Shown piece after piece: positions 34,493-45,212 of a stretch of DNA of 64,000 nt (positions are counted from its first letter, which is position 1; the number at the start of each line of letters is the position of its first letter). The notes under the pieces are model-generated. The model had not been told where the DNA came from, made no database searches, and worked only from the letters and a program-made list of their open reading frames with translations. A program made the position numbers and the translations under genes. Source of the stretch: Thauera aromatica_A (GTDB lineage Bacteria; Pseudomonadota; Gammaproteobacteria; Burkholderiales; Rhodocyclaceae); assembly GCF_023093595.1 (NCBI RefSeq), contig NZ_JALLIK010000105.1, positions 1 to 64,000 on the forward strand. Reading direction: 5' to 3'.

Positions 34493-35569
34493 TCAGCGCC
34501 GCTCGACGTAGCGCAACAAGGCGGCGGCGGCGGCGAGGAAGATCAGGCTCGGCGTCAGCGCCGCCAGAACCGGCGGCCAGGCGTTGATCATGCCGAGGTT
34601 GGAGAACAGGCCGTTGAGCAGGTGGAACCCCACCCCCAGCATCACGCCCATGAAGATGCGCGCACTCGCGCCGCCCATGCGGTCGTGGGTGAAGCCGAAC
34701 GGCAGGGCGAGCGCCATCATCACCAGCACCGCGAACGGATAGATCAGCTTTTTCCACAGCGCGATCTCGAAGCGGTCCGCATTCTGGTTGTTGTCGCGCA
34801 GGTGGCGGATGTAGGTCCACAGCCTGGCGAAAGGCATGTGCTCGGGCGACACCATCAGCACTCCCAGCACTTCCGGCGTCAGATCCGAGCGCCAGCCGAT
34901 CTCGGCCAGGCGCTCGACTTCGGTATGCGTCCCGCGAAAGTTCGTGCGCACCACGTCGAGCAGCTTCCACTCGCTCCCGCCGTCATGGACGCCACGCTCG
35001 GCCTCGCTGATCGAGAGCAGCTGATAATCGTCGCTGAAGGCGTATACGCGGGCCGTGCGCATCGTGCGGTCGGGCATCAGGGTGCGCACGTTGATCACCA
35101 GCCGGCCGTCCTTGACCCACAATCCGGAGCGCAGCTGCTGCGATACCGTCGCCTTGGTCGCGGTGAGCTTCCATTCCTGCGCGGCATTCTCGGCGGGCGG
35201 CGCGACATACTCGCCGAGGACGAAGGTCGCGGCGACGAGGACCAGCCCGATCAGCCCGAGCGAGCGCGCCAGCGCGAGCGTGGACATGCCCGCAGCCCGC
35301 ATCACGGTGATTTCGGAATGTCGCGCCAGCGTCGCCAGGGCGTACAGCGTGCCCACCAGCACCGCCACCGGCAACAGCTCATAGGCCCGCGCCGGCAGCG
35401 TCAGCAGCACATAGACGAATGCCTGGTACAGGGAATAGCCCCCCTTGCCCACATCCTCGATCTCGTTGATGAAATCGAAGAACGCGAACAGGCCGAGGAC
35501 AGCGAACAGCACCAGCGCCGTCGCCGCCAGGATTTCGCGCGCGAGGTAGCGCAGCAGCACCGCGCTCAC
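34493..35569 (-). CDS. lptG: LPS export ABC transporter permease LptG
   Basis: A 358-residue inner-membrane protein of the LptF/LptG family: three N-terminal helices, a periplasmic beta-jellyroll domain (about 100-265) and three C-terminal helices. With LptF and the LptB ATPase it extracts LPS from the inner membrane. Features are the early helix ATALVLFAVLGLFAFFDFINEI (pattern only) and LPFGFTHDRMGGASARIFMG. It starts with GTG (35569), 7 nt after AGGAGGG contributed by an interspersed repeat. Confidence 0.93.
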   Translation of the reverse strand: MSAVLLRYLAREILAATALVLFAVLGLFAFFDFINEIEDVGKGGYSLYQAFVYVLLTLPARAYELLPVAVLVGTLYALATLARHSEITVMRAAGMSTLALARSLGLIGLVLVAATFVLGEYVAPPAENAAQEWKLTATKATVSQQLRSGLWVKDGRLVINVRTLMPDRTMRTARVYAFSDDYQLLSISEAERGVHDGGSEWKLLDVVRTNFRGTHTEVERLAEIGWRSDLTPEVLGVLMVSPEHMPFARLWTYIRHLRDNNQNADRFEIALWKKLIYPFAVLVMMALALPFGFTHDRMGGASARIFMGVMLGVGFHLLNGLFSNLGMINAWPPVLAALTPSLIFLAAAAALLRYVERR

Positions 35570-35576
35570 TGGCCCC

Positions 35577-35650
35577 CCCTCCTGTCGCTGCGCGACCCCC
35601 TCCCCGGGGGAGGTGAGCGCGTTCCTTCGGGCGGCCGTGCGGACGCGCTC
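35577..35650 (-). repeat. Interspersed intergenic repeat, lptG-proximal copy
   Basis: A copy of the ~75-bp repeat, read on the minus strand: GCACGGCCGCCCGAAGGAA..., a CTCCCCCGGGGAG core palindrome, then GCGACAGGAGGG. Its AGGAGGG lies 7 nt before the lptG GTG, as in the folK copy. Confidence 0.75.
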
Positions 35651-35659
35651 GTTGGACGG

Positions 35660-35734
35660 CCCTCCTGTCGCGGCGCGACCTCCTCCCCGGGGGAGGGGGA
35701 GCGCTTTCCTTCGGGCGGCCGTGCGGACGCGCTC
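35660..35734 (-). repeat. Interspersed intergenic repeat, lptF-proximal copy
   Basis: The second tandem copy, 83 bp from the first and nearly identical to it (about 90% by eye). It also ends in GACAGGAGGGCC but no start codon follows. The distal end supplies the last bases up to and including part of the lptF stop codon. Confidence 0.75.
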
Positions 35735-36815
35735 ATACCCGCCTCCGCCAGAACGGCGACACCGCCAGCCGCGTGTGGAACATCAGCGCGAGCGCCCCGA
35801 GCACCGCCATGTGCGGCAGCAGCAGGCCGGCGGCGAACCCGACCTTGCCCTGGGACACCCAGGACTGGAAGATCGAAATCGCATTGCTGTACAGCAGGTA
35901 CACCAGCACCGCCACCAGCAGGTTGCTCGCCCGTCCGGCGCGCGGATTGACGAACGACAGCGGAATCGCCATCAACCCGAGCAGCAGCGCCGTGATCGGT
36001 GCGCCGACACGCCCGAGCAATTCGCCCAGGCTGCGCGCGTCCGCCTGCGCCATCAGCGCCGCAGTCGGCAGGGCGCGGGCGCGCGCGGGCGGGCTGGCCG
36101 CCGCCTTCTGTTCGACCTGGACTTCGTAGCGTTCGAACTCCATCACCCGGTACTGCGGCGTGCCCGCACGACCGTCGTAACGGCGCCCCTTTTCCAGCAC
36201 CACGAAACGCCGCCCTTCGTCGTCTGTGCGCAGGTAGCCTTCGGCTGAGGCAATGACCACGAGCTCGCCGCCGGCCGTCTCCTCGCTGACGAAAACGTTG
36301 CCCACCCGTCCGTCCTCGCCGGCACCGACCTCGACGAAGAACACGCGCTGCGCGCCCGCCGACTCGCGGAACACGCCGGGCGCCACCCGCTGGGTGTCGT
36401 CGCGGCTGTCGAGCGCCTCCCGGTATTCGGCGCTCTTTTGCTGCGACCACGGCGCCAGGAACAGCGAACCGGCACCGACCACGAGCACCAGCGGCAGGGT
36501 AAACAGCAGCACCGGCGCGATCCACGCCGTCAGCGGCACGCCGGAGGCGAACCAGACCACCATTTCGGAGTCCCGGTAGCTGCGCGACAGCGACAACAGG
36601 ATCGCGATGAACAGCGTCAGCGTCAGCACCGTCGGCAACTGCGCGAGCGCGCCGAAGCCGATCAGCGCCAGCACCGCGTCGGCCGGCACGCGCCCCCCTG
36701 CCGCCTGGCCGAGGAGGCGGATCAGCACGGAAGAAATCAGGATCGCGAACAGGGCCACGAACACCGCAGCCGCCGTCTGGGCGAATTCCCGTTGCAGGGC
36801 GCGCCGGAAGATCAT
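35733..36815 (-). CDS. lptF: LPS export ABC transporter permease LptF
   Basis: A 360-residue partner of LptG with the same six-helix plus jellyroll layout. The N-terminal RRALQREFAQTAAAVFVALF (first helix) and the IPLSFVNPRAGRASNLLVAV block after the periplasmic domain identify it as LptF. Start chosen at 36815, since an upstream ATG would add an unrelated 36-residue extension that runs into the pepA promoter. It is divergent from pepA, and separated from lptG by two repeat copies. Confidence 0.92.
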   Translation of the reverse strand: MIFRRALQREFAQTAAAVFVALFAILISSVLIRLLGQAAGGRVPADAVLALIGFGALAQLPTVLTLTLFIAILLSLSRSYRDSEMVVWFASGVPLTAWIAPVLLFTLPLVLVVGAGSLFLAPWSQQKSAEYREALDSRDDTQRVAPGVFRESAGAQRVFFVEVGAGEDGRVGNVFVSEETAGGELVVIASAEGYLRTDDEGRRFVVLEKGRRYDGRAGTPQYRVMEFERYEVQVEQKAAASPPARARALPTAALMAQADARSLGELLGRVGAPITALLLGLMAIPLSFVNPRAGRASNLLVAVLVYLLYSNAISIFQSWVSQGKVGFAAGLLLPHMAVLGALALMFHTRLAVSPFWRRRV

Positions 36816-36862
36816 CGCGCGAATCGGAAAGCCTGGAAAAATGAGATCGGAGGGAAGGGTTT

Positions 36863-36892
36863 TTGACGCCCTCGCCGCGAACGGGCCATAAT
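36863..36892 (+). promoter_or_regulatory. Sigma-70 promoter of pepA
   Basis: TTGACG, 18 bp, CATAAT, 42 bp before the pepA ATG, in the lptF-pepA divergent region. Confidence 0.6.
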
Positions 36893-36934
36893 CTTCGGCA
36901 CTTCGGACGATGGGTTCATGCAAGGAAAAAGCTG

Positions 36935-38440
36935 ATGGAATTTACCATAAAGACCGCCGACCCGGCGAAGCTCAAGGCCGCCACCCTGGTGCTGGGCGCC
37001 TTTGCCGACGGCCGCCTGCCCGCTCCGAGCGCGATCGTCGATGCCGCCAGCGAAGGCCGCATCACCCGCCTGGTCAAGCACGGCGACCTCGAGGGCAAGG
37101 CCGGCGCCACCCTTCTCCTGCACGAGCTGCCCGGCATCCATGCCGAGCGTGTGCTGCTGGTGAGCTTGGGCAAGGCCGAAGAGTTCACCGACAAAGCCTA
37201 CCGCGACGCCCTCGCCGCCGCCGCCAAGGCCCTGGCCGGCAGCCCGGGCCGAGATGCCGCCGTCGCCCTGGCCGACGTCGAGCTCGACGGCCGTGCCCTC
37301 CCCTGGCGGCTGCAGCAAGCCGCCCGCATCCTCGCCGACGGCGCCTACCGCTTCGACGCGCTGAAGTCGGACCAGGACAAGAAAGGCGGGAAGGCACGCG
37401 GCGCGAAGAAACTGTGCCTGCTCGTCGGCGACAAGCTCGGCGCCGAACTCGAGCGTGCCGTGCAGCAAGGGCATGCGGTGGCCGCCGGCATGGCGCTAGC
37501 GAAGGATCTGGGCAACCTGCCCGGCAATCTCTGCACCCCCACCCACCTCGCCGACACCGCCCAGGCGCTCGGCAAACAGTACAAGTTCGGCGTCGAAGTG
37601 CTCGAGCGCGCCGACATGGAAAAGCTCGGCATGGGCGCGCTGCTGTCGGTGGCGCGCGGCTCGCACCAGCCGCCCAAGCTCATCGTCATGGAATACAAGG
37701 GCGCCAAGGCGAAGGCCAGGCCGGTCGTGCTCGTCGGCAAGGGCATCACCTTCGACACCGGCGGCATCTCGCTCAAGCCCGCGGCCGAGATGGACGAGAT
37801 GAAGTTCGACATGTGCGGCGCGGCGAGCGTGCTCGGCACCTTCAAGGCGGTCGCGCAGATGGGCTTGCCGATCAACCTTGTCGGCCTCATCCCTGCCACC
37901 GAGAACATGCCCGGCGGCGGCGCCACCAAGCCCGGCGACGTCGTCACCTCGATGTCGGGGCAGACCATCGAGGTCCTCAACACCGACGCCGAGGGCCGCC
38001 TGATCCTGTGCGACGCGCTGACCTACGCCGAGCGCTTCAAGCCCGAGTGCGTGATCGACATCGCCACTCTCACCGGCGCCTGCGTCGTCGCCCTGGGCAA
38101 GATCCCGAGCGGCCTGCTCGCCAACGACGAAGAACTCGCCGCCGAGCTGCTGCGGCGCGGCACCGAGTCGGGCGACCGCGCCTGGCAGCTGCCGCTGTGG
38201 GACGAATACCAGGAGCTGCTCAAGAGCAACTTCGCCGACATGGGCAACATCGGCGGGCGCTACGCCGGCACCATCACTGCCGCCTGCTTCCTGTCGCGCT
38301 TCACCAAGGCCTACAAGTGGGCGCACCTGGACATCGCCGGCACTGCCTGGGTGTCGGGCGACGCCAAGGGCGCCACCGGGCGGCCGGTGCCGCTGCTGGC
38401 CGAGTTCCTGATCGCCCGCAGCCGGGCGAAGGCCGCCTGA
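36935..38440 (+). CDS. pepA: Leucyl aminopeptidase (M17)
   Basis: A 501-residue cytosol aminopeptidase. The two-zinc/manganese site is visible: VGKGITFDTGG (266-276) with its Lys and Asp, DMCGAA, and the M17 signature NTDAEGRL (349-356). E. coli PepA is also a DNA-binding regulator (carAB, Xer recombination); that cannot be judged here. It leads the pepA-holC-unknown-valS block seen in betaproteobacteria and lies divergently from lptFG, the same arrangement as in E. coli. Confidence 0.96.
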   Translation: MEFTIKTADPAKLKAATLVLGAFADGRLPAPSAIVDAASEGRITRLVKHGDLEGKAGATLLLHELPGIHAERVLLVSLGKAEEFTDKAYRDALAAAAKALAGSPGRDAAVALADVELDGRALPWRLQQAARILADGAYRFDALKSDQDKKGGKARGAKKLCLLVGDKLGAELERAVQQGHAVAAGMALAKDLGNLPGNLCTPTHLADTAQALGKQYKFGVEVLERADMEKLGMGALLSVARGSHQPPKLIVMEYKGAKAKARPVVLVGKGITFDTGGISLKPAAEMDEMKFDMCGAASVLGTFKAVAQMGLPINLVGLIPATENMPGGGATKPGDVVTSMSGQTIEVLNTDAEGRLILCDALTYAERFKPECVIDIATLTGACVVALGKIPSGLLANDEELAAELLRRGTESGDRAWQLPLWDEYQELLKSNFADMGNIGGRYAGTITAACFLSRFTKAYKWAHLDIAGTAWVSGDAKGATGRPVPLLAEFLIARSRAKAA

Positions 38441-38457
38441 GCGCCGCTCGGGCCATC

Positions 38458-38898
38458 ATGCCGCCGCGCGTCCGTTTCTATCACAACGCCCCCGACCGCC
38501 TCGCCCTCGCGCTCGAGCTGGTCGGACGTGCCTACGCCAGCGGGCGCAAGGTCGCGGTGCGCCTGGCCGACGCCGAAGAGCTGCGCCGCTTCGATCAGGC
38601 GCTGTGGACGTCCGAACCGCTCGCCTTCGTCCCCCACGTCACCCTCGCCTCCGCCCTCGCGGGCGAAACGCCGGTGGTCCTGGCGGCGGCGGGCGAGGAC
38701 GCGGGCTGGCCCCACACCGACCTGCTGCTCAACCTCGCCGACGATCTTCCGCCCGGCCACGAGCATTTCCGCACGCTGGTCGAAATCGTCGGCCAGGGCG
38801 AAGCGCATGCCCTGCCGGCGCGTGCACGGTGGACCGAGTACCGCCGCCGCGGACTCGAACCGAAGGCCTTCGACGCCGCATCACGGACCGCCTTATGA
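38458..38898 (+). CDS. holC: DNA polymerase III subunit chi
   Basis: A 146-residue HolC. RVRFYHNAPDRLALALELV at the N-terminus, the DLLLNLADDLPPGHEHF motif and the C-terminal ARARWTEYRRRGLEPKAFD block are typical. Chi links the clamp loader to SSB. It begins 17 bp after pepA and its stop overlaps the next gene (ATGA). Confidence 0.93.
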   Translation: MPPRVRFYHNAPDRLALALELVGRAYASGRKVAVRLADAEELRRFDQALWTSEPLAFVPHVTLASALAGETPVVLAAAGEDAGWPHTDLLLNLADDLPPGHEHFRTLVEIVGQGEAHALPARARWTEYRRRGLEPKAFDAASRTAL

Positions 38899-39338
38899 CG
38901 AACGGACTGCCTTCGCGGCCCCGCGACGCCGACGCGGGCGATGACCCCCTGCTGCTCGGCACCCTCCGCGAGCACGGCGCCGCCCTCCAGCCTCCGTCCC
39001 TGTCCCTCGCGGGGGACGATCTCCCGCTCCTGACCGACGCGCTCGAAGCGGCCGAACTCGATCGCCTCGGCATCCCCCGGCGCCCCGATGCACCGCCGCC
39101 GGCCCCCGACACGGCAAGCGGCGCGCCCGTATCCGACACCCCCGCCGCCGCGCTCGCCGACGAGCTCGCCCGCAGCGTCGACGCCTGGCTCGAGCGCGAA
39201 CTGCCGCGGATCGTCACCGCCGAGCTGGACGCCCTCGCCGCCCGCATCCGTGCCGAAACCCGCGCCCGGATGCACGCCACCCTGCTGCCCGCGCTGTCCG
39301 CCCGGCTCGCACGCCGGGCCGGCGACGACACCGGCTGA
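38895..39338 (+). CDS. Conserved unknown between holC and valS
   Basis: A 147-residue acidic, Pro/Ala-rich protein. The N-terminal half contains DDPLLLGTL and DDLPLLTD motifs in a probably disordered stretch; the C-terminal half (about 85-140) is a predicted long helix (ADELARSVDAWLERELPRIV, then a Glu/Arg-rich segment). A similar small gene occurs at this place in other betaproteobacteria (DUF2486-like in Burkholderia, by recollection). It is translationally coupled to holC, so a link to the polymerase clamp loader is possible but unproven. Confidence 0.6.
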   Translation: MTNGLPSRPRDADAGDDPLLLGTLREHGAALQPPSLSLAGDDLPLLTDALEAAELDRLGIPRRPDAPPPAPDTASGAPVSDTPAAALADELARSVDAWLERELPRIVTAELDALAARIRAETRARMHATLLPALSARLARRAGDDTG

Positions 39339-39458
39339 AGGCGGCTGCGTCCGTCCCTTGCGGGCGGTCCCCGGCGAACGACTCGACGTCATCGCAGGCA
39401 TATTTCATCGGCGGCGCAGTACCGAGAACACCGCGCCGGGCACGGCGCGGCCATCCGC

Positions 39459-39464
39459 TATAAT
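39459..39464 (+). promoter_or_regulatory. Probable -10 element of valS
   Basis: A perfect TATAAT 38 bp before the valS ATG. No good -35 is found at 16-18 bp. Confidence 0.45.
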
Positions 39465-39501
39465 CCGCCCTTTGCCTTCACGCGCAGACGCTAAGAACAC
39501 C

Positions 39502-42492
<2,991 letters not shown>

Positions 42493-42506
42493 AAGCGGGA
42501 GGGTAA

Positions 42507-42552
42507 GGGCGGGGGGAAAGGCCGGGGCCACCGCCTTCCCTTCCCCCCGCCC
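42507..42552. terminator. Inverted repeat between valS and tusA
   Basis: A 12-bp perfect inverted repeat GGGCGGGGGGAA / TTCCCCCCGCCC with a 22-nt loop; a second GC-rich hairpin follows (GCGGCCGG / CCGGCCGC near 42575). No T-run, so efficiency as an intrinsic terminator is doubtful. Confidence 0.4.
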
Positions 42553-42612
42553 GCAGCGTGCGCGGCGGCCGGACCCGGCCGCACTGCGCGGCCTGCCCGG
42601 ACGCGCGACGCC

Positions 42613-42843
42613 TTACTTACGCTTGAGGAAGAACTCGAACGCAGCGTCCTCGGTCTCGCCCTGAGCGACCAGCTCATTGCCGGTCTGGCGGGCAAACGCC
42701 TGGAAATCCTTCACCGAGCCGGGGTCGGTCGCCACCACGCGCAGAACCTGCCCGGCCTTGAGCTCGGCCAGCGCCTTCTTCGCGCGCAGGATCGGCAGCG
42801 GACAGTTCAGGCCGCGGGCGTCCACATCCTTGTCGAAATTCAT
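42613..42843 (-). CDS. TusA-family sulfur carrier
   Basis: A 76-residue TusA/SirA-like protein. The persulfide-carrying Cys is in GLNCPLPILRAKKAL (CPxP motif, Cys14). Members hand sulfur to tRNA thiolation, molybdenum-cofactor or sulfur-oxidation enzymes. Here it lies 86 bp after a BepA-like protease gene, which is not informative. Given the nearby moaC and tungsten-enzyme genes, a role in cofactor sulfuration is possible but only inferred. Confidence 0.88.
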   Translation of the reverse strand: MNFDKDVDARGLNCPLPILRAKKALAELKAGQVLRVVATDPGSVKDFQAFARQTGNELVAQGETEDAAFEFFLKRK

Positions 42844-42929
42844 CCTTCGTCCTTGTCGGCCACAGTCGTCGAGGGCGAAATTCTAATGGATGCCGACGGC
42901 AACCGAAAGCCGCGGCCGGCGGCAGCGGT

Positions 42930-44360
42930 TCAGCGCAGGCGCTCGCGGCGCTCTTCGCGCAGGCGCTGCTGCAGTTCGCGCAGGCGCGCATCGACCGCCG
43001 ACTGCGCATAAAAATCACCGTCACCGGCGCGGCGGGCGATTTCGAGTTGCTCGATCGCCGCCGGCAGGCTGCCTTGCAGCAGATAGAGCTCGGCCTGCGC
43101 CCGATGCTGCGCGGTGCGCTGACCCAACGCCGCGTTGGCACGCGACAGCAAGCGCCACAGCCGTGCATCGTCGCTGCGGCGGGCAACCCTTTGGCGCAGT
43201 TCGCGCTCGGCCTGCGCCGGCTCGCCGCCGACGATACGCGCTTCGGCGAGCGCATAGATCAGGCTGCGGCTATCGGGAAAGCGCTCGCGCGCGGCCTCCA
43301 GCCCGCGGATCGCGGCGCCCCCCTCCCCGCGCGCGAGGCGGATTTCGCCCGCGAGCGTTTCCAGCCAGGGCGAGGGCTCAGCGAGGGTGCGCGCCGCCTC
43401 CAGGCGCTGCGCCGCCTCTTCCGCCCGCCCCGCGCGCAACAGCGCGCGCGCCAGCCCGTAGGCGAGCGCAGAGTCCTGCGCATGGCGCGCGACCTGGTCT
43501 TCGAGTTCGCGCACCACATCCGTGGCGGAGCCGTTGCCGGCGCGCAGCTTGGCGCGCGCGTAGGCGAACCCGGGCGAGTCGGGTACCTGCCGGTAACGCA
43601 TCGAGGCCACGCGGTTCTCCATGTCGGCGATGCGCTCGGTGGTCAGCGGGTGGGTGCGCAGATAGGCCGGCGCGTTATTTTCGTACACCCGGATCGCCCG
43701 CTGCAGGCGCTCGAAAAAGCCGGGCATGCCGCGCACGTCGAAGCCGGCGGCCTCCAGCGTCTCGAGGCCGACGCGGTCGGCGTCGCGCTCGAAGGCGCGG
43801 GTGTAACCGAGCTGGGACTGGATCGCCCCGGCCTGGCCGGCGGCGATCGCGGCCTCGCTCACCTGGGAGTTGCTGCGCGCGGCGAGCACCGCCACCAGCA
43901 GTGAAGCCACCATCAGCATCGCCGACTGGCTCTGCTTGCCGACGATCTGGGCGATATGGCGCTGGGTGACGTGGGCAATCTCGTGGCCGAGCACCGAAGC
44001 CAGTTCCGATTCGCTTTGCGCCGCCAGCAGCAGGCCGGTATGGACGCCGATGTAGCCTCCGGGCAGGGCGAAGGCGTTGAGCGTGGCGTCGCGCACGACG
44101 AAAAACTCGAAGTCCTGCGCCAGGCTGCCGCTGGCCGTCGCCAGGCGGTGGCCGAGCCGGCCGACATACTCCTCGATCTCGGGATCGTCCAGATAGGCCG
44201 CATCCTGCCGGATCTCGCGGATGATCTGCTCGCCGATGCTGCGCTCGGCGGCGGGCGACAGCTCGGCGGCGGCGACGTCGCCCAGATCGGGCAGATCGAG
44301 GGCGTGGACGGGGAAGGCCAGCACGAGGCTGAGCAGCAGGGCAAGAGGTCGGCGCATCAT
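42930..44360 (-). CDS. Periplasmic M48 metalloprotease with TPR repeats (BepA-like)
   Basis: A 476-residue exported protease/chaperone like E. coli BepA (YfgC), which checks assembly of LptD and BAM. It has a signal peptide (1-20, cut after HALD or nearby), an M48 domain with HEIAH at 126-130 and a downstream Glu in AFERDADRVG. A C-terminal TPR array (about 280-460) of repeated Ala/Leu/Glu helices follows. The N-terminal double ATG leaves the exact start open by one codon. It is divergent from moaC. Confidence 0.9.
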   Translation of the reverse strand: MMRRPLALLLSLVLAFPVHALDLPDLGDVAAAELSPAAERSIGEQIIREIRQDAAYLDDPEIEEYVGRLGHRLATASGSLAQDFEFFVVRDATLNAFALPGGYIGVHTGLLLAAQSESELASVLGHEIAHVTQRHIAQIVGKQSQSAMLMVASLLVAVLAARSNSQVSEAAIAAGQAGAIQSQLGYTRAFERDADRVGLETLEAAGFDVRGMPGFFERLQRAIRVYENNAPAYLRTHPLTTERIADMENRVASMRYRQVPDSPGFAYARAKLRAGNGSATDVVRELEDQVARHAQDSALAYGLARALLRAGRAEEAAQRLEAARTLAEPSPWLETLAGEIRLARGEGGAAIRGLEAARERFPDSRSLIYALAEARIVGGEPAQAERELRQRVARRSDDARLWRLLSRANAALGQRTAQHRAQAELYLLQGSLPAAIEQLEIARRAGDGDFYAQSAVDARLRELQQRLREERRERLR

Positions 44361-44477
44361 GGAGTGCTATGATACCCGCCCGCCCGCGCACGTTCCCATG
44401 CGCCTGTATCCATCTGTAGCCCGCCGCTGCGCGGGCACTGAACGCTGCCCACCGCCACGCTCTCACCCCAGCCCACC

Positions 44478-44966
44478 ATGACCACAAGCACTCCGAACCC
44501 GCTGACCCATTTCGATGCCGACGGCCAGGCCCACATGGTCGACGTCGGCGCCAAGGCCGAGACCCGCCGCGTCGCCGTCGCCAGCGGCCGCATCCTGATG
44601 CAGCCCGACACTTTCGCGATGATCGAGTCCGGCACGGCGAAGAAAGGCGACGTCATCGGCATCGCCCGCATCGCCGCGATCCAGGCCTCCAAGCGCACCA
44701 GCGAACTGATCCCGCTGTGCCATCCGATCCCGCTCACCCGGGTCGCGGTCGAGTTCGCCCTCGATGAAGCCGAATCCGCCGTGCGCTGCACCGTCACCGC
44801 CGAAACCGTCGGCCGCACCGGCGTCGAGATGGAAGCGCTCACCGCGGTCAACGTCGCCCTCCTCACCATCTACGACATGTGCAAGGCGGTCGATCGCGGC
44901 ATGAGGATCGACGGCATCCAGTTGCTGGAAAAGCTGGGAGGAAAGTCCGGGCACTGGAAAGCGTAG
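44478..44966 (+). CDS. moaC: Cyclic pyranopterin monophosphate synthase
   Basis: A 162-residue MoaC, which converts the MoaA product to cPMP in molybdopterin synthesis. SELIPLCHPIPL, VGRTGVEMEALTAV and MCKAVDRGM (with the catalytic Lys) are intact. The MaoA partner and other moa genes are not in the window. The gene stands alone, 10 kb from the tungsten enzyme that needs the same pterin. Confidence 0.95.
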   Translation: MTTSTPNPLTHFDADGQAHMVDVGAKAETRRVAVASGRILMQPDTFAMIESGTAKKGDVIGIARIAAIQASKRTSELIPLCHPIPLTRVAVEFALDEAESAVRCTVTAETVGRTGVEMEALTAVNVALLTIYDMCKAVDRGMRIDGIQLLEKLGGKSGHWKA

Positions 44967-45098
44967 GCGGACGATCGAGCGGATCGCGGCGCCGCGGCCG
45001 GTGCCGACTGCCCGCCGGAGCAAAAACACCACGGTTACGGCAGCGATGACCGCCCGCCGCGCCGTCGGCGCATCACCATTTCATCGAACTGCGAGTGT

Positions 45099-45212
45099 TC
45101 AGTGTGACCAGGGGTTGAAGATGTGAACGGGCAGGCCGGTGAAGTCTTTGATGCTGCGGGTTACCCGAACCAGGCCGTGTTCCAGCGCAGTGGCCGCAAG
45201 CAGGCTAGCCGG
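45099..45212 (-). pseudogene. VapC-type PIN toxin, 3' remnant
   Basis: An open frame of 37 codons ending in TGA encodes a C-terminal VapC-like segment: LLAATALEHGLVRVTRSI, then KDFTGLPVHIFNPW. This is the last third of PIN-domain toxins (including the TR-x-x-DF acidic residue and the final NPW). The upstream part is missing: within a few codons the sequence becomes the 3' end of the GGDEF-EAL gene. No VapB antitoxin is present. It is a truncated relic, and it marks an old rearrangement point. Confidence 0.65.
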
